Shown piece by piece: positions 44,279-52,856 of a DNA stretch of 64,000 bases. The number at the start of each line of letters is the position of its first letter. The stretch's first letter is position 1. The notes below the pieces were generated by a model, which did not search any database, was not told the DNA's origin, and worked only from the letters and a program-made list of their open reading frames with translations. The stretch covers positions 1 to 64,000 of the forward strand of contig NZ_NJFZ01000006.1 in NCBI RefSeq assembly GCF_002270355.1. The letters run 5' to 3'. The position numbers were made by a program, and so were the translations under genes. This DNA comes from Flectobacillus sp. BAB-3569 (lineage in GTDB: Bacteria; Bacteroidota; Bacteroidia; Cytophagales; Spirosomataceae).

Positions 44279-44782
44279 TTAGAGATTTTTCATGAGAATA
44301 AAATCATTTTGTTCTTCAGAGCCTAATACGAAACTATGCACCCCTACTTTTTCGAAGCCCCACTTAGTATAAAAAGCGATGGCTTTCGGATTGTTTTCCC
44401 AAACGCCCAAGCCCATTTTCTTGAAACCTTGCTGTTTCGCATAATCAATACAAGCTTGCATCATTACCGAGCCTAGTCCTTTGCTATGATAACTTTTATC
44501 AACGTAAATACGCTGTATCTCGGCTGCCTCCGAATCTTCCAGAATTGTATCTATTGTTCGAATTTTGGCAAAAGCAATCATCGTATTGTCTTCAAACCCC
44601 ACCAGATAAGTACTCCCTTTTTCGGATAGTTCGCCTGCCATTATTGCTGGCGTAAAATTCGTGTCCAGATATAATTGCAGATTTTCGGGCGTATTATAAA
44701 TGGCATAGGTATCTACGAAAGTGCGACGAGCTAGTGCAAGGAGTGCTTCTACATGAGAAGAATTAGCTATTTGTACTTGCAT
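44279..44782 (-). CDS. GNAT family N-acetyltransferase
   Basis: The 167-residue protein has the GNAT acetyl-CoA site in IQRIYVDKSYHSKGLGSVMM (about residues 89-108; RxxxGLG form) and the C-terminal GLGVWENNPKAIAFYTKWGF. N-terminal QVQIANSSHVEALLALARRT is typical of the PaiA/RimI-like group. The acceptor is unknown. It is divergent from the LysR gene, 96 bases apart, so it is a possible LysR target. Confidence 0.9.
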   Translation of the reverse strand: MQVQIANSSHVEALLALARRTFVDTYAIYNTPENLQLYLDTNFTPAIMAGELSEKGSTYLVGFEDNTMIAFAKIRTIDTILEDSEAAEIQRIYVDKSYHSKGLGSVMMQACIDYAKQQGFKKMGLGVWENNPKAIAFYTKWGFEKVGVHSFVLGSEEQNDFILMKNL

Positions 44783-44878
44783 GACGTTGACTAATGTTTT
44801 GATAGTACAAAGAAAATCTTTTGAACTTATAAGAAAAAATACTTATTTTATATTAAATAATGCTTTTTTGTTATAAGT

Positions 44879-45769
44879 ATGGATATTCGACAACTAGAAT
44901 ATTTTTTGGGTGTAGCCTCTGAGTTGCACTTTTCGAAGGCTGCTGAAAAGCTATATGTAGCACAGCCAGCTTTGAGCCGACAAATTCAACAATTAGAAAA
45001 TGAATTGGATGTAGTGCTTTTTGAACGAGATAAACGAAACGTAAAACTGACTCCTGCAGGCGAATATCTTCAAAATGAGGCATCAAGAATACTTTCGCAG
45101 CTAGAATATGTGCGTCTCAGAACACAATTGATACATAGAGGCGAGGAGGGTGATTTGAGAATTGCACACCCGGGGTCGGCTGTATTCTCAGTTTTGCCAA
45201 CTTTGCTATCGGCATTAAAATTATACTTCCCCAAGATTCGAGCGGTATTGTCTGAGGTACTAGAAAATAAATTATTTGAGTCTTTACAAAATTATCAGGT
45301 GGATGTTGGCTTTGTAAGAGAACCAATTCCAGATAAATATTTGAATTCGAGGCTCATTTTTGAGGAATGTTTTTCGCTGGTAGTACCACCAAACCATCCT
45401 TTGACTAAGGAAAACTTTACGGGACTGAGACAAGTACAAAACGAATCGTTTATCTTACCTCCAAGGCATGCAGGCTCGACCTACCATGATATTTTGTTGA
45501 GAATGTGTGAGCGTGAAGGATTTTTACCCAATATTATTCATGAGTCAAATTTTGGGACTACGATTTTAAAATTGGTTGAGCATAATTTAGGTGTAAGCTT
45601 GTTGCCATCTTCCTACCGCATTAGTTCGCCAGTTAATGTGCGATTCATTGATTTAGACCAATTGCCAGAAAGAACGCAGTTATCGATGGTTTGGAGAAAA
45701 GACGATACCAATCCGATTTTGCATAACTTTTTGGATACCGCCAGCTCGGTAGATTTTAGATATGATTGA
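44879..45769 (+). CDS. LysR family transcriptional regulator
   Basis: The 296-residue protein has the N-terminal helix-turn-helix MDIRQLEYFLGVASELHFSK, AAEKLYVAQPALSRQIQQLE (residues 1-40), a linker helix, and a two-lobe effector domain starting near DLRIAHPGSAVFSVLPTLL (about 92). LysR proteins commonly control the divergently transcribed neighbour, here the GNAT gene. The effector is unknown. A convergent terminator follows at 45787. Confidence 0.93.
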   Translation: MDIRQLEYFLGVASELHFSKAAEKLYVAQPALSRQIQQLENELDVVLFERDKRNVKLTPAGEYLQNEASRILSQLEYVRLRTQLIHRGEEGDLRIAHPGSAVFSVLPTLLSALKLYFPKIRAVLSEVLENKLFESLQNYQVDVGFVREPIPDKYLNSRLIFEECFSLVVPPNHPLTKENFTGLRQVQNESFILPPRHAGSTYHDILLRMCEREGFLPNIIHESNFGTTILKLVEHNLGVSLLPSSYRISSPVNVRFIDLDQLPERTQLSMVWRKDDTNPILHNFLDTASSVDFRYD

Positions 45770-45786
45770 TGACTGGGTAAAAAAAT

Positions 45787-45819
45787 AGGCATAAAGGAGC
45801 AGAATACACCTTTATGCCT
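45787..45819. terminator. Hairpin between convergent genes
   Basis: AGGCATAAAGG and CCTTTATGCCT form a perfect 11-bp stem with an 11-base loop and five A on the left, so it serves best as a minus-strand terminator. Confidence 0.75.
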
Positions 45820-45845
45820 GTTTATGTTGATATCACCAAAAGTGA

Positions 45846-46166
45846 TTATGCCGCTGTGCGGTAATAATTTGTTGGGTTTCTTTGTTTACGATATATACCA
45901 CATAAGCTTGGAGTGTCGCCAGAGCTTAGATCCATAATTTGAATTTCAAATACAGCGCTAATTTTTTCTAAATGTTTGGAGGCGTTCAATAAGCTATTCC
46001 AATCTGCATTGACAACAAGGCGTAACTTACGGTATCGTGAGACTTCTTCACGGTTGCTTAATTCAATAAATTGGACTTCTTCAAAATATTTTTGAAGCGT
46101 GTTCATCAGTAAATGAACAGTGAAATCGTTGTCCTGAAAGCCGAGTGTGAGAAGGTAAGTTTCCAT
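45846..46166 (-). CDS. Uncharacterised small protein
   Basis: From ATG at 46166 the 106-residue product METYLLTLGFQDNDFTVHLL then MNTLQKYFEEVQFIELSNRE appears as a small alpha/beta domain without signal peptide or membrane segment. The preceding 28 codons of the longer frame (from 46250) are AT-rich and unlikely to be coding. Its neighbours are the LysR gene (convergent) and a second Lrp gene (divergent). No family is recognised. Confidence 0.55.
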   Translation of the reverse strand: METYLLTLGFQDNDFTVHLLMNTLQKYFEEVQFIELSNREEVSRYRKLRLVVNADWNSLLNASKHLEKISAVFEIQIMDLSSGDTPSLCGIYRKQRNPTNYYRTAA

Positions 46167-46379
46167 AAGCTTATAATTGTTTATGATTACATAATTACTA
46201 ACGCTTATAATCGATTTTACGATTTTGGTTTTAGCATTAAATTTTATCAAATTTATAAAATAAAGAACTATAGTCCAATATTTATAATTATATTAGATTA
46301 TGATTCTTCCATATTGAATATTTGTGGATTATTTTTATTGTAAAGGTGGTGGTTTAATCTCAAAAAAGATTTTTATTCT

Positions 46380-46847
46380 ATGGCTTCGTTAGATAATACA
46401 GATTTAAGGATATTAAAATTGTTGCAAGAGGATGCTTTGATGACCAATAAAGAGATTGCCGCAAAGCTTAATTTGACAACAACGCCCGTTCATGAGCGTA
46501 TCAAACGTCTTGAGCAAGATGGAATAATCGAGAAATACACGGCTATTCTCAATAAGTCTAAATTGGGAAAAGGACTGGTGGTGTTGGTCGATGTGACACT
46601 AAAAGAGCATGCCGCAGAATATTTGGCACAGTTTGAGCGCGATGTACTGTTGCTACCAGAGGTAGTAGAATGTTATTGTATTTCGGGAGGAGCGGATTTT
46701 TTACTGAAGGTATTGGTCAAAGATATGGACGAGTATCGTCAGTTTATCTTACATAAATTGGCAACATTGGCCAATATCGGAAATGCGCAAAGTAGATTTG
46801 TCGTAAACGAAATCAAAAGCCAAACGCCCGTTCCGATACAAGTCTAA
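46380..46847 (+). CDS. Lrp/AsnC family transcriptional regulator (second paralogue)
   Basis: The 155-residue protein has the winged helix-turn-helix LDNTDLRILKLLQEDALMTN, KEIAAKLNLTTTPVHERIKR (residues 4-43) and the RAM domain with VVECYCISGGADFLLKVLVK (about 95-114). The TTTPVHERIKRLE recognition helix differs from the SPAPTLERVKKLE of the paralogue at 10799, so DNA targets probably differ. Its stop lies three bases before a family A unit. Confidence 0.92.
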   Translation: MASLDNTDLRILKLLQEDALMTNKEIAAKLNLTTTPVHERIKRLEQDGIIEKYTAILNKSKLGKGLVVLVDVTLKEHAAEYLAQFERDVLLLPEVVECYCISGGADFLLKVLVKDMDEYRQFILHKLATLANIGNAQSRFVVNEIKSQTPVPIQV

Positions 46848-46849
46848 TA

Positions 46850-47041
46850 AGTGATGAATTGTGAGTTTTGAGTGCAAAGTATTATAAAAACAATTTCGAA
46901 TATTGGATTTGGGATTTCGGAAGTATAAGCTTCTATATTTTGTAAAAAACAAAGGTATTTTTCTTTATTTCCGAAATCCTAAATCTGTAATAGTTTAAAA
47001 TTCTTAGAACATTCCGTACTCAAAACTCACTACTCATCACT
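46850..47041. repeat. Family A repeat unit between convergent genes
   Basis: The 26-base ends (46850-46875 and 47016-47041, three mismatches) are inverted, starting AGTGATGA. Inside, GGATTTGGGATTTCGGAA (46905-) mirrors TTCCGAAATCCTAAATC (to 46985). The unit spans nearly the entire gap between the lrp and mlaD-like stops, its right end overlapping the latter stop codon by two bases. Confidence 0.8.
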
Positions 47042-47990
47042 ACTTCACCGCTGGTGGAGGTGTTTTTTTGCCAAAAACTGAAATGTTAACATAGCGTTTT
47101 GGTGCCAAGCGGAAGTCAATGAGGAGTTTATCCAAATCAACCATAGTTTTGTTGAGATTGGTATATAACGAGTCATCTTTCAATATTTTTCCAAGACTTC
47201 CTTGACCTGCCTGAATACCTGCCATTACTTTTTGCAAATCATCCAAAGACTTTTGTGTACTAGCCAACGCTTGATTGATTTTGAGTGCGTTTAGTGAGTC
47301 AGCCATTTTGTTGAACTTCCCTAAAAGAGGCTTAAACTGCTTTTCTGTTTCTACTAAATTTCCTGAAAGTGTTTTCAAGTTTCCAGTGATGCCATTAAGA
47401 TTCGAACGATTTTCGGCAATAGTGCTATTCATAGAAGTGCCAAGCGTCGTAATGGTAGAATTAGAGTTTTTGAGTAATATATTTAACGCTGCTGAAGTAG
47501 ATTGGAAGCCTGCTACTACAGTTTTGAGCGTAATCAATAAGGAGTCTACATGATTGAGTGCTGGCAAAGCTTTTTCCTTGAGGACGTCCGTCAGACCTGT
47601 TTCCAAAGTACCTTTTAGTTGGCCTCCATCAGCAATAGCAGAACCTTTTCCCATTTCTAAGCGAATGAGCTTTCCGCCCAATAAACCATCGGAGGCTAAA
47701 ATAGCTTTAGTACCTTGTGGTAAGATTAGATCTTTGCGGATACTTAATATTACTTGGATTGAATGTTGAGCATTATCTTGTAGTATTACGTCTTTTACAA
47801 TCCCGACCTTAAGACCGCTCAAAGCCACTTGGCTAGAAGGAACTAGGCCTTGTACGTCGTTGAATGTAACATAATATGTTTTTTCTGAAGAGAAAAATGA
47901 AGAACCCTTCAGAAAATTAAAACCAAGATAGAGCGCTGTAAATGAGATTACAGCTAAAATACCGACTTTCGCTTCTTTTGATATATTCAT
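47040..47990 (-). CDS. MlaD family (MCE domain) lipid-transport protein
   Basis: From ATG at 47990 the 316-residue product starts MNISKEAKVGILAVISFTAL, with an N-terminal membrane anchor (VGILAVISFTALYLGFNFL). The MCE domain follows (YYVTFNDVQGLVPSSQVALS, GLKVGIVKDVIL, LASDGLLGGKLIRLEMG; about residues 35-115), then a long helical C-terminal part (about 130-300). It carries phospholipids between the membranes, probably with MlaE/MlaF-like partners not in this window. It follows the amidase gene by 126 bases. The 14 codons upstream in the longer frame are not conserved-looking. Confidence 0.9.
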   Translation of the reverse strand: MNISKEAKVGILAVISFTALYLGFNFLKGSSFFSSEKTYYVTFNDVQGLVPSSQVALSGLKVGIVKDVILQDNAQHSIQVILSIRKDLILPQGTKAILASDGLLGGKLIRLEMGKGSAIADGGQLKGTLETGLTDVLKEKALPALNHVDSLLITLKTVVAGFQSTSAALNILLKNSNSTITTLGTSMNSTIAENRSNLNGITGNLKTLSGNLVETEKQFKPLLGKFNKMADSLNALKINQALASTQKSLDDLQKVMAGIQAGQGSLGKILKDDSLYTNLNKTMVDLDKLLIDFRLAPKRYVNISVFGKKTPPPAVK

Positions 47991-48116
47991 TGATGTAAGA
48001 AATGGTAAAGAGCGTGATTTTATGAAAACCACTATTTACTAAATAAGAGCTTAGACCAAACTCTTTAATGTGAGTATTATAAAGCAATGACAATGGAAAA
48101 GCGTTTTTCCACCAGC

Positions 48117-48932
48117 TTAGTTTTCAATTTCTTCTTTGTAAGACTTAAAAGCTCTGAAAATAGATTTAGCTACCTCATCCTGACCGTCAGAAGACGAGAG
48201 ATAATCTTCCTCGTTGGGGTTTGTTAAGAAACCTACTTCCACCAATACACTTGGCATAGCCGTTTCCCACAAAACTAAAAAACCTGCTTGTTTTACGCCA
48301 TAACTTGTGCGGTCGCTATATCTTTTGAACTGACGTTCGATTTTTTGAGCAAATTTAAGACTATTATTCATAAAGGCACTTTGATAATTTGCCATCATGA
48401 TATGAGCCAATGGAGAGTTAGGGTCAAAACCATTATAGGTCTTTCTATAATCCTTTTCTTGCAAAATTACTGAGTTTTCCCTTTTGGCGACATCTAGGTT
48501 TTCTCCTGTTTTATGTAACCCCATCGTATATGTTTCAGTTCCTTTGAATTTTTTGGAAGGATGTGAATTACAATGAACAGAGATAAAAAGGTTAGCCCTA
48601 TTACGATTAGCAATGGCCGAGCGCTCGTGCAAATTTACAAATACATCTGTCTGACGGGTGTAATATACTTTAATGTTGGGGTATTCTTCTTTGATTTTTT
48701 TGCCAAGAGCCAATACGATTTTTAAAGCTATATTTTTTTCTCGTACACCCGATGGCCCCGAACAGCCAGGGTCTTTGCCGCCGTGACCTGCATCTAGTAC
48801 AATGGTACGAATATTGGTACTAGCCGATGTAACTGCAATAGAGTCAGGCATAGACTCTATTTGTGGCAAACTGAAGCCAGTTAAACCACCGATCATTAGT
48901 ATTAGAGAGAAACCTTTAAGAAAGTTTAACAT
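48117..48932 (-). CDS. N-acetylmuramoyl-L-alanine amidase (AmiC-type, Amidase_3)
   Basis: The 271-residue periplasmic zinc amidase has a signal-like N terminus, VLDAGHGGKDPGCSGPSGVR (zinc His and start of the fold), Glu of REKNIALKIVLAL, ISVHCNSHPSKKFKGTETY (second zinc His) and the catalytic Glu in PSVLVEVGFLTNPNEEDYL. It cleaves the stem peptide from muramic acid. No AMIN or LysM domain is attached. It is upstream of the MCE gene and divergent from lptD, a common Bacteroidota arrangement of envelope genes. Confidence 0.93.
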   Translation of the reverse strand: MLNFLKGFSLILMIGGLTGFSLPQIESMPDSIAVTSASTNIRTIVLDAGHGGKDPGCSGPSGVREKNIALKIVLALGKKIKEEYPNIKVYYTRQTDVFVNLHERSAIANRNRANLFISVHCNSHPSKKFKGTETYTMGLHKTGENLDVAKRENSVILQEKDYRKTYNGFDPNSPLAHIMMANYQSAFMNNSLKFAQKIERQFKRYSDRTSYGVKQAGFLVLWETAMPSVLVEVGFLTNPNEEDYLSSSDGQDEVAKSIFRAFKSYKEEIEN

Positions 48933-49073
48933 TATTTTCAGGCTGGTTCGTAAACAAGAACGTTATATAAAGTAATTTTGTATTTTAAATCTTTTTTGAA
49001 TTGATAAAATTGGAAGGCATTAAAGATAAGAATACTTTATTTTCCAATAATTTACTAGAACTCGTCCTATACA

Positions 49074-51947
49074 ATGGATAATTCCTATAGAACAGGCAAA
49101 TATAATTTTTTAAGTCTTTCAAAAAAAGTCCTACTCTTAATCGGTACGATGTTCGTACTAGGTTTTGCGTATTCGGCAAATGCACAAAGACTTCTCAAAG
49201 GCAAAGACAACAGCAAATCTACCAAAACCACTGCAACTTCTACCAAAGTTTTGCCAGTGGATACTTTGCGTAAAAACAATCTTGATTCTTTAGGAAAGAA
49301 AGGTGCAAAAACTGTTCCTGATTCGCTCAAAAAGCAAGATGAACTAGAAACGACTGTACAGTACACAGCACAAGATTCGACCATTATGGATACCGAAAAA
49401 CAAATCGTGTATCTTTATGGGGATGCCAAAGTAACGTATGGGAATATTTCCTTGCAAGCAGACTTTATCAAACTTAATTGGGCCATTAATCAAGTAGACG
49501 CTAACGGAACGATGGATTCTACTACCAAAAAAGTGAAAGGTAAGCCCGTATTTAAGCAGGGAAATGACGAATACAATGCCGATGAAATCAAGTATAATTT
49601 TAAGTCAAGAAAAGCCCTAATTCAAGGGATTGTTACTCAGCAAGGAGAAGGCTATGTACAAGGGAAAAAGGTAAAAAAGGATGATGAGGATAACCTATAT
49701 ATCCGAAATGCAATTTATACAACCTGTAATTTGGCACAACCACACTTCCACATCAATGCCTCTAAAATTAAAATTGTAGGAAAAAAAGAAATTGTGGCAG
49801 GACCTTTCCACATCGAACTCAACAATATTCCCTTGCCGATAGGTTTACCTTTTGGATTTTTTCCATATCGCCCACCACAGGAGTCAGGTACTTCGGGGAT
49901 TTTGATGCCTACTTATGGCGAAGAACCCTCAGGTCGTGGTTTTTACTTGCGTGATGGGGGGTATTATTTTGCGCTTAGTCCCAATATTGGTGTAAGAGCT
50001 ACAGGTGAAATTTATGGTAATGGTAGTTGGGGACTTGGAGCCAACTCTCAATATGTGAAAAGATACCGTTATAGTGGTAATTTTAACGTACAATACCGCA
50101 AAGGAATTGATCCTGACGAGTCGAAAGTCGATCCTACTGTTCGTAATGACTTTTCGATTCAATGGTCGCACTCACCACAAAGTAGAGGTAATTCGAGTTT
50201 CTCTGCATCGGTCAATGTTGTGAGTAATAGCTATAATCAATACAATAGCTTTGTTACCTCTAACTATACCTCCAATGCGACTAACTCATCGGTACAATAT
50301 TCTAAAAACTTTGGACAGACGATTCGTACAGGGGCAAGTATGAACATATCCCAGAATACCACAACCAAAGAGGTTACTTCTGCCATTAATTACAACTTTG
50401 GTCTAAATCAAATACAACCATTTAAAAAGAAAAAAGCCGTAACAGAAAGATTTATAGATCAATTCCGTTTTGGCTTAGATTTTACAGGCTCTACAAGTAT
50501 TACCAACAAAGTGGCACTAGACAACCGTTCGTATTTGTCGCTTCCTTATACCGTATATCGTAGGGTTGACCCTACAGATACAAATCTTAATAAACCTGTA
50601 ACTATTACTAATTCCACTTCAACAAATTTGGAAAGAGATGGGGTTATTGGTTTCAATTTTGATAATTTAGGTACTATCTTGAGTAAGGGGCAAACGAAAA
50701 TGCAGTATTCCATCCCTATCTCTTTGCCGAATATCAAACTTGGTCGCTATATCAACCTTACCCCTGGGATGAGCTTATCAGGAAATGTTTATACGAGAAA
50801 GTATAATTATAAATTCTTGAATTTTAACAACTTTGCTACCTCGGATTCATTACGAAGACTTGGAGCTGTGAAAATAGATACGACAAATGGGTCATTTATA
50901 GACTACCAATACGCATTTACCATGAGTATGAACACTCGTTTGTACGGAACACTAAACTTCAAAAACTTTGGACGTTTGGCAGGTATTCGTCACGTAATGA
51001 CACCATCGGTTAGTGTGAGTTTCACTCCAGATTTCACTGACACAAAATATGGGTTTTATCAAGACGTAGTGTTAACAAATAGTAGTACTGGGAAAAAAGA
51101 TACACTCAGAATATCTGCATTTAATCCAACATTAACAAACGTCGGAAGTAGATCGGGAGGTATCAACTTTAGTTTAAACAATACCATAGAAGCGAAAGTA
51201 AAAGCAAAGTCTGATACAGCCGCTAAAGAGTTTGAAAAACTCACCATTATCGATAACCTTTCGTTATCGACCAATTATAACTTTTTTGCTACCAAGTACA
51301 AATTAGCTCCAGTATCTTTTGGGGCAACTTCGAGGGTCAAAAAATTTGATATTAATATCGGCGGTACGCTCGACCCTTATGTATATCAAGTCAATTCCAA
51401 CTATGGTTCAGTCGGTGAGCAGTTGGATGAATATATGTTTTCGACAGGAAAAGGGCTAGCCAATCTTTCGGCCTTTAATATGTCGATAGGTAAAAGCTTT
51501 AAGCCTGGAGGGAATAAGCCTAAAACTAGCACCAATGGTACAGAGGGACAGATGAAGCAAATCAATCGCAATATCGATTCTTATGTAGACTGGAGTGTGC
51601 CTTGGGAGTTTCAGTTTAGTTATCAATACAACTATGCTAAACGTGGTTTAGCACCTGCCGTAACAGTTAGCGCAGTTACCTTCTCTGGTAGTGTAAAGAT
51701 GACCGAAAAGTGGGATTTTAAAGTTCAGTCAGGTTATGACTTTATTAACAAAGGGGTATCATTGACCAATATTAGTATCCATCGCGATTTACACTGTTGG
51801 GAAATGCAGTTTAACTGGACACCAGCCGCCAGTCCATTGTATGGTCGTGCTAGTAGCTACTCATTCGACTTACGTGTGAAATCGTCCTTATTACAAGAAC
51901 TCAAGCTCTCTCGTCGTCGTTCATTCTACGATAATGGAGGTTTCTAA
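49074..51947 (+). CDS. lptD: LPS-assembly protein LptD (Bacteroidota type)
   Basis: The 957-residue outer-membrane protein has a signal (VLLLIGTMFVLGFAYSANAQ), a Lys/Thr-rich stretch, an OstA/LptA-like beta-jellyroll (DSTIMDTEKQIVYLYGDAKV, ADFIKLNWAINQVDANGTMD; about residues 100-260), and a large beta-barrel (about 280-957). FGFFPYRPPQESGTSGILMP is typical. It inserts LPS at the cell surface. The conserved double Cys pattern of E. coli LptD is absent. Divergent from the amidase gene. The terminator at 51956 follows. Confidence 0.9.
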   Translation: MDNSYRTGKYNFLSLSKKVLLLIGTMFVLGFAYSANAQRLLKGKDNSKSTKTTATSTKVLPVDTLRKNNLDSLGKKGAKTVPDSLKKQDELETTVQYTAQDSTIMDTEKQIVYLYGDAKVTYGNISLQADFIKLNWAINQVDANGTMDSTTKKVKGKPVFKQGNDEYNADEIKYNFKSRKALIQGIVTQQGEGYVQGKKVKKDDEDNLYIRNAIYTTCNLAQPHFHINASKIKIVGKKEIVAGPFHIELNNIPLPIGLPFGFFPYRPPQESGTSGILMPTYGEEPSGRGFYLRDGGYYFALSPNIGVRATGEIYGNGSWGLGANSQYVKRYRYSGNFNVQYRKGIDPDESKVDPTVRNDFSIQWSHSPQSRGNSSFSASVNVVSNSYNQYNSFVTSNYTSNATNSSVQYSKNFGQTIRTGASMNISQNTTTKEVTSAINYNFGLNQIQPFKKKKAVTERFIDQFRFGLDFTGSTSITNKVALDNRSYLSLPYTVYRRVDPTDTNLNKPVTITNSTSTNLERDGVIGFNFDNLGTILSKGQTKMQYSIPISLPNIKLGRYINLTPGMSLSGNVYTRKYNYKFLNFNNFATSDSLRRLGAVKIDTTNGSFIDYQYAFTMSMNTRLYGTLNFKNFGRLAGIRHVMTPSVSVSFTPDFTDTKYGFYQDVVLTNSSTGKKDTLRISAFNPTLTNVGSRSGGINFSLNNTIEAKVKAKSDTAAKEFEKLTIIDNLSLSTNYNFFATKYKLAPVSFGATSRVKKFDINIGGTLDPYVYQVNSNYGSVGEQLDEYMFSTGKGLANLSAFNMSIGKSFKPGGNKPKTSTNGTEGQMKQINRNIDSYVDWSVPWEFQFSYQYNYAKRGLAPAVTVSAVTFSGSVKMTEKWDFKVQSGYDFINKGVSLTNISIHRDLHCWEMQFNWTPAASPLYGRASSYSFDLRVKSSLLQELKLSRRRSFYDNGGF

Positions 51948-51955
51948 AATACACA

Positions 51956-51988
51956 TAAAGCCGTTGCATGCAACGGCTTCTTTTTCTT
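51956..51988 (+). terminator. lptD terminator (perfect palindrome)
   Basis: GCCGTTGCATGCAACGGC (51960-51977) is a perfect 18-bp palindrome followed by a T-rich run. A longer reading of the AraC gene would start inside it, which argues against that start. Confidence 0.8.
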
Positions 51989-52855
51989 ATGATACGCGTT
52001 CCTTCTTTCATACATGCAGGAGAGTTTCAGTCCTTAAAAATTAAGGATATGACTTTTGTTGCCTACCGAAATCAGGACCCACCACTCAGAAATGAAGTGT
52101 TTTTTGAAGAACATGCCTTGATATTTGTCCTTGAAGGTGAAAAGAAATTTGTTACGCCCGAACAAGATATTCGTGTCAAAAAAGGCAATGTGGTATTCAT
52201 CCCTCGTGGTTATTATACCATGCAGGAGGCCATCAATAAACAATATAGAAGTTTGGTTTTCTTCTTTAACGAAAAGCTACTCAAAGAATTTGTGGCAGGA
52301 CATTTGAGCCTTTTTCAAGAAAACTCTCTAGTCGAACCTGACCCTAATCAAGGTTTGTTGGTATTTGGTATCAATGAAAGTTTGGAGAAATATATCGACT
52401 CTATTTTCCCTTATTTTCATCTCGAAACACAATATCTCAATCACTTTCTGAACCTAAAGCTTCAAGAGTTACTATTGCATTTGCTCGAGATAGACCCTAC
52501 TGGCAAGCTCAAGTCGATTGTTTACAATATTTACAAAGGAGAAAAAGCCGATTTGGAGTTTTTGATGGATAGCTATTATCTCAAACCTTTGTCGATGGAA
52601 GAGCTTTCGAGACTTTCAGGAAGAAGCTTATCTGCATTTAAAAGAGATTTTCAGAAGCAATTTCAAACTTCACCAGCACTTTGGCTTAAAAACAAAAGGT
52701 TGGAACATGCCCGACTTTTATTAGAAAATACGGGCATGAACGTTTCTGAAATTAGTATGGAAATTGGCTACGAGAGTGTTTCTCATTTTATCAAAGCCTT
52801 CAAAGAGAAATACCACGTTACGCCAAGTCATTATAAAGAAGGAGAAAGAAGCTAG
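51989..52855 (+). CDS. AraC family transcriptional regulator
   Basis: From ATG at 51989 the 288-residue protein has an N-terminal beta-rich cupin-like effector domain (EEHALIFVLEGEKKFVTPEQ, KKGNVVFIPRGYYTMQ) and the C-terminal double helix-turn-helix (LSRLSGRSLSAFKRDFQKQF, MNVSEISMEIGYESVSHFIK, AFKEKYHVTPSHYKE; about residues 195-285). The effector is unknown. The frame could be extended to 51968, but that ATG lies in the lptD terminator. It converges on the ABC exporter gene, one base between stops. Confidence 0.9.
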   Translation: MIRVPSFIHAGEFQSLKIKDMTFVAYRNQDPPLRNEVFFEEHALIFVLEGEKKFVTPEQDIRVKKGNVVFIPRGYYTMQEAINKQYRSLVFFFNEKLLKEFVAGHLSLFQENSLVEPDPNQGLLVFGINESLEKYIDSIFPYFHLETQYLNHFLNLKLQELLLHLLEIDPTGKLKSIVYNIYKGEKADLEFLMDSYYLKPLSMEELSRLSGRSLSAFKRDFQKQFQTSPALWLKNKRLEHARLLLENTGMNVSEISMEIGYESVSHFIKAFKEKYHVTPSHYKEGERS

Positions 52856-52856
52856 T

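Noticed and set aside
51968-51988. Earlier start of the AraC gene
   Set aside because: It lies in the perfect palindrome that terminates lptD, so the ATG at 51989 was preferred.
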